Translations under genes and position numbers: made by a program
From: an uncultured Acetatifactor sp.
GTDB lineage: Bacteria; Bacillota; Clostridia; Lachnospirales; Lachnospiraceae
DNA length: 27,027 nucleotides
Reading direction: 5' to 3'
Assembly: GCA_910586515.1 (NCBI GenBank)
Contig: CAJUGL010000047.1
Location: 1 to 27,027 of the forward strand
The notes under the pieces: generated by a model
Seen by the model: the letters and a program-made list of their open reading frames with translations, nothing else
What the model was told of the DNA's origin: nothing
Database searches by the model: none
In this document: positions 1-5,051 of the stretch, in pieces
Layout: every line of letters starts with the position of its first letter
How positions within the stretch are numbered: the stretch's first letter is position 1

Positions 1-297
1 ACCTACAGGAATGGTATCCCTACCACCTCCATCCTGACCATTACCTCTAACGTTACCTATGGTAAGGCTACCGGTAATACACCTGACGGACGTAAGAAGG
101 GCCAGCCTTTCGCACCCGGCGCCAACCCGATGCACGGCCGCGATACCCACGGTGCAGTAGCATCCCTGGCTTCCGTATCTAAGCTGCCTTTCAATGATGC
201 ACAGGACGGTATCTCCAATACCTTCACCATCATTCCCGGCGCTCTGGGCAAGGAAGACAAAGTATTCTCCGGTGACATCGAATTAGATCTGAAATAA
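1..297 (+). CDS. pflB: Pyruvate formate-lyase core subunit, 3' end, lacking the glycyl-radical domain (partial)
   Basis: Frame 1 is open from the window edge to TAA at 295-297 (98 codons). The peptide contains TSNVTYGKATGNTPDGRKKG, GANPMHGRD and TFTIIPGALGKED, which are typical of the PFL C-terminal barrel. PFL makes acetyl-CoA and formate from pyruvate and CoA in the cytoplasm. Canonical PFL continues after the NALGK-like segment with about 75 residues holding the glycyl radical (RVSGYAV). Here the chain ends 15 residues after GALGK with GDIELDLK and stop. The missing part is encoded separately at 767-1009. The active-site cysteines would lie upstream of the window. The last eight codons and the stop are copied downstream in a 49-bp tandem repeat. 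PFL assignment is firm; that the missing domain is supplied in trans is inference. Confidence 0.93.
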   Translation, partial: TYRNGIPTTSILTITSNVTYGKATGNTPDGRKKGQPFAPGANPMHGRDTHGAVASLASVSKLPFNDAQDGISNTFTIIPGALGKEDKVFSGDIELDLK

Positions 298-396
298 GAC
301 TTGATCACACCGAGATGTCACTGACATCGAATTAGATCTGAAATAAGACTTGATCACACCGAGATGTCACTGACATCGAATTAGATCTGAAATAAG
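273..396. repeat. 49-bp tandem repeat, about 2.5 copies, at the PFL stop codon
   Basis: Unit 1 spans 273-321, unit 2 spans 322-370, and a 26-bp partial third copy spans 371-396. The copies are identical to the base. Each begins with TGACATCGAATTAGATCTGA, which encodes the last PFL residues, includes the stop TAA, and continues into noncoding sequence ending GATGTCAC. Each unit junction forms the palindrome GATGTCA-C-TGACATC. Perfect identity means either very recent duplication or an assembly artefact. Confidence 0.95.
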
Positions 397-480
397 CCCT
401 GCAGTCTGCAGGCGGAGTTTCCCGGGGCGGTATCGGAACGGAATATCATTCCGCTTTCCCGCGCTGCCGCCGGGTAAAAG
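397..480 (+). other. Intercistronic inverted repeats between the PFL core gene and the 66-aa gene
   Basis: The first is CCTGCAG-T-CTGCAGG at about 399-413. The second is CGGAAT-ATC-ATTCCG at 439-453. It sits inside a longer imperfect stem joining the CCCGGGGCGG side (421-430) to the GCCGCCGGG side (about 465-474). No U-run follows, so these look like mRNA-stabilising or processing structures rather than terminators. Nothing else was seen in 298-491 apart from the tandem repeat. Confidence 0.5.
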
Positions 481-491
481 AAGGAGGCACC

Positions 492-692
492 ATGGACGAA
501 GATAAAATGATTGATGACCTGGTAAATATGCTGGACTCCGGCATGATGGAAGGTGTAGGCCACGTAAACGTGGATTACAACCAGGATGTAGAATCAAAAA
601 GCGTTCAGACAATGGGCTGTACGGATTGTTCCAGGACACCGTTGGCCTGCAGTGTTCCTACTCTTGAACAGGGACTGGACGATTATCAGTAA
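492..692 (+). CDS. 66-aa degenerate glycyl-radical-domain paralog with CxxC motif
   Basis: The ATG follows AAGGAGG (481-487) at 4 nt. Residues 7-30 (IDDLVNMLD..EGVGHVNVDYN) align with residues 8-32 of the 80-aa glycyl-radical protein encoded 75 bp downstream (VDNLVNLLD..KGGHHLNVNVLN). After that the glycyl loop RVSGYAV is absent. It is replaced by a short tail with Cys43 and Cys46 (GCTDC) and Cys53, ending in acidic LDDYQ. The protein therefore cannot carry the radical, but keeps the part that docks on the PFL core in the intact enzyme. Its place between the PFL core and the radical subunit suggests a role in assembly, protection or redox sensing. I do not recognise a named family; function is inferred from alignment and position only. 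Confidence 0.8.
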   Translation: MDEDKMIDDLVNMLDSGMMEGVGHVNVDYNQDVESKSVQTMGCTDCSRTPLACSVPTLEQGLDDYQ

Positions 693-766
693 TCATCCTT
701 TTTCTGAAGATACATGCATTTTTCAACTATTTAACCATATATAATATTTTAAGGAGGAAAATCACT

Positions 767-1009
767 ATGGCAACAAATACTGCACAGGTTGACAACCTTG
801 TTAACTTACTCGACGGCTATGCTACAAAGGGCGGCCATCATTTGAATGTAAACGTACTGAACAGGGATATGCTGCTGGACGCTCAGAAGCATCCTGAGAA
901 CTATCCTCAGCTGACCATTCGTGTATCCGGATACGCAGTTAACTTCATCAAGCTGACTCCCGAGCAGCAGGCTGATGTTATCTCCCGTACCTTCCATGAG
1001 TCAGTATAA
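767..1009 (+). CDS. Stand-alone glycyl-radical subunit of PFL (GrcA-like)
   Basis: This 80-aa protein has a perfect glycyl-radical signature IRVSGYAVNF, with the radical glycine at Gly55. It is followed by KLTPEQQADVISRTFHES, matching the C-terminus of PFL and of E. coli GrcA (YfiD). The N-terminal half, DGY..GGHHLNVNVLNRDMLLDA, matches the PFL linker just before the radical loop. PflA would abstract hydrogen from Gly55. E. coli GrcA is a spare part that repairs oxygen-cleaved PFL; here the adjacent PFL core ends before this domain, so this is probably the obligatory radical subunit. The SD is AAGGAGG (751-757). An AT-rich stretch with TATAAT at 740-745 lies just upstream, but I see no convincing -35. 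Spacing to the 66-aa gene is 74 nt. Confidence 0.93.
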   Translation: MATNTAQVDNLVNLLDGYATKGGHHLNVNVLNRDMLLDAQKHPENYPQLTIRVSGYAVNFIKLTPEQQADVISRTFHESV

Positions 1010-1032
1010 GCTAATGAGTTAGTCGTGTGAAA

Positions 1033-1057
1033 CCCCGGGGAGTATTCCTTCCCGGGG
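1033..1057 (+). other. Intercistronic hairpin before pflA
   Basis: CCCCGGG (1033-1039) pairs with CCCGGGG (1051-1057) around an 11-nt loop. The sequence after it is ATTTCCG, not a U-run, so full termination is unlikely. It may reduce pflA expression relative to the abundant radical subunit or protect the upstream mRNA end. Confidence 0.55.
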
Positions 1058-1107
1058 ATTTCCGTAGAGAAATACAGCCCCAAAACTGTAGAAAGCGTGG
1101 TGATCTT

Positions 1108-1869
1108 ATGCAGGGAAGAATTCATTCATTGGAAAGCTTCGGAACCGTTGACGGTCCCGGCACACGATTTGTAGTATTCGTGCAGGGCTGTCCCATGCGC
1201 TGTGCCTACTGCCACAATCCCGATACCTGGGAGGTAAACGGAGGCACGCTTATGGAGCCTTCCTATATCATCGAGCAGTATGAGAAAAACCAGGCCTTTT
1301 ATGCCAACGGCGGCGGCCTTACCGTAACCGGCGGGGAACCTTTAATGCAGGTGGACTTTGTTACGGAACTGTTTACCCTTGCCAGGGCAAAAGGGATTCA
1401 TACCTGCATAGACAGCTCCGGAATTACATTTAACCCGGATAATGCCCCTCTGATGGCCAAACTGGACCATCTGATGTCCCTGACCGACCTGGTGATGCTG
1501 GACATCAAGCATATTGATCCGGAAAAGCACAGAGAGCTTACTCTGCAGCCCAATGAAAACATTTTAAAATTTGCCGCATATCTGAATGAAAAGCAGGTGG
1601 ATATGTGGATCCGTCATGTAGTGGTACCCGGAATAACGGACGATGAACAATATCTGTTTGATCTGGGATACTTTATCGGACAATTCAGCAATCTGAAGGC
1701 CCTTGATGTGCTGCCCTATCACACTATGGGGGAGAAGAAATACGAGAGCCTGGGAATGGAATACAGACTTAAGGGAGTTCCTCCCATGGATAAGGATAAG
1801 CTGATTGATAAAAAGAAATTTATTATTGACGGAATCAAACAGAGAAGGAAGGAACTTTCCTCAAAATAA
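1108..1869 (+). CDS. pflA: Pyruvate formate-lyase activating enzyme (radical SAM)
   Basis: This 253-aa protein is close to the usual length for PflA. It opens with GRIHSLESFGTVDGPGTRF and carries the radical-SAM cluster motif Cys28-x3-Cys32-x2-Cys35 (CPMRCAYC), then LTVTGGEPL. It reductively cleaves SAM on a [4Fe-4S] cluster and installs the glycyl radical on PFL, here presumably on Gly55 of the separate 80-aa subunit. The frame extends 27 codons further upstream to 1027, but that extension runs through the 1033-1057 hairpin and has no family match. The Met at 1108 aligns with known PflA N-termini, although its ribosome site is weak. The gene directly precedes a ferredoxin gene (35 nt). Confidence 0.95.
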   Translation: MQGRIHSLESFGTVDGPGTRFVVFVQGCPMRCAYCHNPDTWEVNGGTLMEPSYIIEQYEKNQAFYANGGGLTVTGGEPLMQVDFVTELFTLARAKGIHTCIDSSGITFNPDNAPLMAKLDHLMSLTDLVMLDIKHIDPEKHRELTLQPNENILKFAAYLNEKQVDMWIRHVVVPGITDDEQYLFDLGYFIGQFSNLKALDVLPYHTMGEKKYESLGMEYRLKGVPPMDKDKLIDKKKFIIDGIKQRRKELSSK

Positions 1870-1904
1870 CAAAAAACGCATACATTAAAAGGAGGATTTT
1901 TATT

Positions 1905-2075
1905 ATGGCATACGTAATCAGCGATGCTTGTGTAGCATGTGGAGCTTGTGAGTCCCAGTGCCCTGTAGGCGCTATCAGCATGGGAGACGGCAAATTCGAG
2001 ATCGATCCCGATAAGTGCATCGAGTGCGGAGCATGTGCGGGACAGTGCCCTACAGGCGCTATTTCACAGAACTGA
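1905..2075 (+). CDS. 2[4Fe-4S] ferredoxin, 56 aa
   Basis: ATG at 1905 follows a strong AAAAGGAGG. Two clostridial-type motifs are present: CVACGACESQCPVGAI and CIECGACAGQCPTGAI, each a CxxCxxCxxxCP set. This gives the eight cysteines needed for two [4Fe-4S] clusters. Length and pattern match small clostridial ferredoxins. It is a low-potential cytoplasmic electron carrier. Lying 35 nt after pflA and before the operon terminator, it is a good candidate for the reductant of the PflA cluster, though housekeeping use by pyruvate:ferredoxin oxidoreductase or hydrogenase is equally possible. Identity is secure; the partner is inferred. Confidence 0.95.
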   Translation: MAYVISDACVACGACESQCPVGAISMGDGKFEIDPDKCIECGACAGQCPTGAISQN

Positions 2076-2094
2076 TCATTCCGCGGCACTATCC

Positions 2095-2131
2095 GGAGGG
2101 GCGCTTCTCACAGGAAGCGCCTCCTTTTTTT
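2095..2131 (+). terminator. Rho-independent terminator of the PFL locus
   Basis: GGAGGGGCGCTTC (2095-2107) pairs with GAAGCGCCTCC (2114-2124), leaving a two-G bulge and a 6-nt loop, followed by TTTTTTT (2125-2131). On the minus strand no U-run follows, so it works one way. The stop codon of the convergent MerR-like gene (2108-2110) lies in the loop. Confidence 0.9.
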
Positions 2132-2833
2132 CTCCTGAACAGCAGGCTTTCCCTCCCCGCTGCCGCTTTGTTCCTGCTCTTTTTTGTCCTTATCTTTGGC
2201 CGAATTCTTTTCCGGCTTTTCTCTTTTCAGATGTCTGGCCTTTTTCCGCAGAAGCTCGTCCATCCTCTTGTAATGCTCTTCGTCCCGTTCCGCAAGCATT
2301 TTGTCCCTGGCTTCCTCTCTCTCCTCCTGCATACGAAACTGATAATCCAGCTCTTTTACCACACTGTCCCTGATCTCCCGGCAAAGTTCAGTGTTGTTTT
2401 CCTGTAAAGTCTGCCTGATCAGCTGCTGCAGAAGCCACTGCAGGCGCCTTGATTTGTCCGCCTTGGACTCCCGGACAATCTCCCGCTCCTTTTCTTTATT
2501 GGGAATAATGTCAATCGCCAGTCCCCCTGTCTCCTCAGGAAAACCACTCTCCTCCCCCACAGCACCCGCATTTTCCGCCAGGCCGGAGTTCTCTGCAGGC
2601 AATACATCCAGCTTGCCGTCCTTCAAAATCATCTTAATCGCTTTCAACTGCAATCCCCTTTCTTTCATTCCCTTGATTTGTTTAAAGCGTTCCACATCCT
2701 CCTCAGTATAATACCGATGCCCCAACTCATTGCGCTTAATGGGCAGATGCAGCTCATCCTCCCAGTAACGCAGCACATGGCTCTCCACCTTTACTTCCCT
2801 CGCAGCATCCGAAATAAACAAATAATCACCCAT
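2108..2833 (-). CDS. MerR-type HTH protein with long coiled-coil tail
   Basis: Residues 1-70 form a MerR-family winged helix: LFISDAAREV, SHVLRYWEDEL, GHRYYTEEDVERFKQIKGM. The middle (about 80-125) is low complexity. The rest is a highly charged helix (LLRKKARHLKREKPEKN) ending in a basic KRRRFL tail. No ligand-binding domain typical of metal or drug MerR sensors is visible. The layout, HTH plus coiled coil, is like RacA-type chromosome-associated proteins, but sequence evidence does not go beyond that. Two ATGs are adjacent (2836, 2833). AGGAG is 5 nt from the second and only 2 nt from the first, so 2833 is chosen (241 aa). The gene converges on the PFL locus and its stop is inside that terminator's loop. 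Confidence 0.82.
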   Translation of the reverse strand: MGDYLFISDAAREVKVESHVLRYWEDELHLPIKRNELGHRYYTEEDVERFKQIKGMKERGLQLKAIKMILKDGKLDVLPAENSGLAENAGAVGEESGFPEETGGLAIDIIPNKEKEREIVRESKADKSRRLQWLLQQLIRQTLQENNTELCREIRDSVVKELDYQFRMQEEREEARDKMLAERDEEHYKRMDELLRKKARHLKREKPEKNSAKDKDKKEQEQSGSGEGKPAVQEKKRRRFL

Positions 2834-2876
2834 CATGACTCCTTTCCTTTATTTCCTCTGATTCAAACATCAACTT

Positions 2877-2986
2877 GTAGGGAGCGGGCAGGGAAGATTT
2901 TACCCCTACTCGCCGCGCGGCCCGTGCGCCGCTTCAGCGGCAAAACTCCAGATGCGAGGAGTCGAATTTTGCGCACGGGCCTGCGC
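2877..2986. repeat. Compact multi-stem palindromic element (possible REP/MITE-like repeat or structured RNA)
   Basis: GTAGGG (2877-2882) pairs with CCCTAC (2904-2909). A long stem joins GCGCGGCCCGTGCGC (2915-2929) to GCGCACGGGCC plus GCGC (2971-2986) with a single bulged T at 2982. Inside it sit CCGCT-TC-AGCGG (2929-2940) and ACTCC...GGAGT (2945-2949/2958-2962). It lies between the dnaB terminator and the MerR-like gene, with no ORF of recognisable content. An 18-nt part (2885-2902) recurs at 21380-21397. Confidence 0.6.
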
Positions 2987-2987
2987 A

Positions 2988-3018
2988 TAAAAAAGAGAAT
3001 GAGTCCCACCCATCCTCT
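2988..3018 (-). terminator. Terminator after dnaB
   Basis: On the minus strand AGAGGATG (3018-3011) pairs with CATTCTCT (3001-2994), with one G-U pair, followed by a U-run read from the A-tract at 2989-2994. It sits about 70 nt after the dnaB stop. The stretch 3019-3090 holds the perfect palindrome TTGTAAGCTTACAA (3020-3033) and nothing else recognisable. Confidence 0.75.
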
Positions 3019-3090
3019 TTTGTAAGCTTACAATCTGTTAATATCATCACAGCGGCAGCCCTGAACTGCTGTCTCTGTTTTCCCCTATAA

Positions 3091-4446
3091 TTACTGTCTG
3101 TCCTCCGGCCTGCGCTCCAGATTGGCAATACGCTGATACTCAGGCAGCCATGCCAATTCAACCGTACCGATCGGGCCGTTCCTCTGCTTTGCGATGATCA
3201 CTTCAAATATGCCTTTTCTGTCCGTATCATGATTATAATACTCATCCCGATACAGGAACATAACCACATCCGCATCCTGCTCTATAGCCCCGGATTCACG
3301 GAGATCGGAAAGCATAGGCCGATGGTCAGGCCGCTGTTCCACAGCTCTGGAAAGCTGAGACAGAGCCACAACCGGAACCGACAGCTCCCTTGCCAGAGCC
3401 TTCAGGGAACGCGATATATCCGATATCTCCTGCTGCCTGGAATCCGATTTGCCGCTGCCGGTCATCAGCTGCAGGTAATCGATAATGATCATGGACAGGC
3501 CATGCTCCAGTTTATATTTACGGCACTTTGAACGCAATTCCGCAATTCCGATGCCCGGGGTATCGTCTATAATCAGTGAGGACCTGCCGATCACGCCTGC
3601 CCCCTCGATAAGCCTCTCCCATTCCTGGTCATTCATCTGACCTGTACGAAGCTTCTGCGCATCTACATTCGCCTCCATGGAAAACATACGATTCACCAGC
3701 TGCTCCTTGCTCATTTCCAGACTGAATATGGCAAGCGTCATATTCTTTCGAAAAGCTATATAGTGGGCAACATTCAGCACAAACGCCGTCTTTCCCATTG
3801 AAGGCCGGGCTGCGATCAAAATCAGGTCCGAAGGCTGCAGTCCCGCAGTCCGATAGTCCAGGTCCAGGAAACCAGTGGGAATCCCTGTCACATTTCCCTT
3901 ATTTTTGGCGGCTACCTCAATCTTGTCCATGGCATTCATCACCACCTGACGAATGGGCACATAGGAATCCGTGGTCCGCCGCTGAAGCAATTGGAAAATG
4001 CGTTTTTCCGTATCTTCCAATATGTATTCCAGCGTTTCTTTTCCTGCGTAACAGTTGTTGGCAATCTCTTCATTCAGCCGTATCAGCTTTCGAAGCGTAG
4101 ATTTCTCCGCGACAATCCGTGCATACTGCCTGATGTTTGCGGAAATGATGGGTGCCATAAGCACCTCCCGGATGAACTCCAGGCTGCTGACCTCCGGGGG
4201 GACATCCTTCGTCCGAAGTCTGTCCTGCAAAGTAACCAGATCCACAGGACTTCCCTCATCGCTGAGTTCGCACATAGACTCAAACAGTATGCCATATTGC
4301 TTATGATAAAAATCTTCTCCCGAAATCAGCTCTGAGGCCACCACAATAGCCTCTCTGTCCATCAGCATGGAGCAGATCACAGACTGTTCCGCCTCCATGC
4401 TGTGAGGCAGTATTCTCTTTAATACATTTTCTTCCAAGGCAACCAC
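3091..4446 (-). CDS. dnaB: Replicative DNA helicase DnaB
   Basis: This 451-aa protein has normal DnaB length. The N-terminal domain begins LPHSMEAEQSVICSMLMD. The RecA-fold helicase domain shows TGIPTGFLDLDYRTAG, Walker A ARPSMGKT (213-220), Walker B MIIIDYLQLM, and the arginine-rich end SQLSRAVEQRPDHRPMLSDL and FLYRDEYYN. It unwinds DNA at replication forks as a hexamer. The start is GTG at 4446, with AGGAAA only 2 nt upstream; a TTG at 4437 is 11 nt from it and is the alternative. It ends the conserved rpsF-ssb-rpsR-gdpP-rplI-dnaB run, 81 nt after rplI, and has its own terminator. Confidence 0.97.
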   Translation of the reverse strand: MVALEENVLKRILPHSMEAEQSVICSMLMDREAIVVASELISGEDFYHKQYGILFESMCELSDEGSPVDLVTLQDRLRTKDVPPEVSSLEFIREVLMAPIISANIRQYARIVAEKSTLRKLIRLNEEIANNCYAGKETLEYILEDTEKRIFQLLQRRTTDSYVPIRQVVMNAMDKIEVAAKNKGNVTGIPTGFLDLDYRTAGLQPSDLILIAARPSMGKTAFVLNVAHYIAFRKNMTLAIFSLEMSKEQLVNRMFSMEANVDAQKLRTGQMNDQEWERLIEGAGVIGRSSLIIDDTPGIGIAELRSKCRKYKLEHGLSMIIIDYLQLMTGSGKSDSRQQEISDISRSLKALARELSVPVVALSQLSRAVEQRPDHRPMLSDLRESGAIEQDADVVMFLYRDEYYNHDTDRKGIFEVIIAKQRNGPIGTVELAWLPEYQRIANLERRPEDRQ

Positions 4447-4527
4447 ACTTTCCTATATCCTTCATCGGGGAACCGCTGCCCTACTTTTGCCCCGTCTTCC
4501 TGAACGTTGCTCTTCACGGTTTTGTGC

Positions 4528-4974
4528 TTATCCTTCCAGCACTTTGACGGTCAGCTTAGCGGTCACCTGCGGGTGAAGCCTGACCCCCACTTCATAAGCG
4601 CCGAAACTTTTTAAATTTTCAGGCAGAAGTATTTTCTTTTTGTCAATCTCAATATTGTGCTGCTCCCTGCACGCTGCGGCGATCTCCTTGGAGGACACGG
4701 AACCAAACGCCCTTCCGCCCTCGCCGGCCTTGATTTTAACCGTCACCTGCTTTTCTTCCAGTCTGGCCGCCAGCTCCTTCGCCGCATCCAGCTGCTCCTT
4801 TGCCAGCTTGTCCTCATTTGCCTTATGAAGCTTCAAATCATTCATATTTTTGGCATTTGCTTCTACGCCTATCTTCTTGGGCAATACATAATTTCTCGCA
4901 TATCCTTCACTGACTTCCAATATATCTCCTTTTTTGCCCAGCTTTTTCTCATCCTGCAATAAAATAATCTTCAT
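4528..4974 (-). CDS. rplI: 50S ribosomal protein L9
   Basis: This 148-aa protein begins MKIILLQDEKKLGKKGDILEVSEGYARNYV-type sequence, the highly conserved L9 N-terminal rRNA-binding domain. A long charged connecting helix follows (about 45-75) and then the C-terminal domain (KIKAGEGGRAFGSVSSKEIA, VGVRLHPQVTAKLTVKV). It binds 23S rRNA near the L1 stalk. AAAGGA lies 8 nt before the ATG. It sits 77 nt after gdpP and 81 nt before dnaB, with no terminator between, so the three genes are probably cotranscribed. Confidence 0.98.
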   Translation of the reverse strand: MKIILLQDEKKLGKKGDILEVSEGYARNYVLPKKIGVEANAKNMNDLKLHKANEDKLAKEQLDAAKELAARLEEKQVTVKIKAGEGGRAFGSVSSKEIAAACREQHNIEIDKKKILLPENLKSFGAYEVGVRLHPQVTAKLTVKVLEG

Positions 4975-5051
4975 CTTTTCCGTCCTTTCCGTTTATTCCC
5001 AAACCCTGTACCACACAAAAATACCTTGCGGAAATACCTGTGAACAACTAC

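Noticed and set aside
273..396. CRISPR array
   Set aside because: The repeats are directly adjacent with no variable spacers, and no cas gene is seen.
740..745. TATAAT as a strong internal promoter for the radical subunit
   Set aside because: No acceptable -35 or TGn extension is present, and the stretch is simply AT-rich. It is mentioned only as weak evidence.
1027..1107. 27-codon upstream extension of pflA
   Set aside because: It runs through an intercistronic hairpin and lacks similarity to PflA N-termini; Met at 1108 aligns with the family.
3020..3033. Perfect 14-bp palindrome TTGTAAGCTTACAA as an operator
   Set aside because: It lies after dnaB beside the terminator with no promoter nearby. 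A single short AT-rich palindrome is not enough.
2934..3161. 75-codon minus-strand frame over the palindromic element
   Set aside because: It overlaps dnaB and the terminator, and resembles no protein. The structure explains the sequence better.
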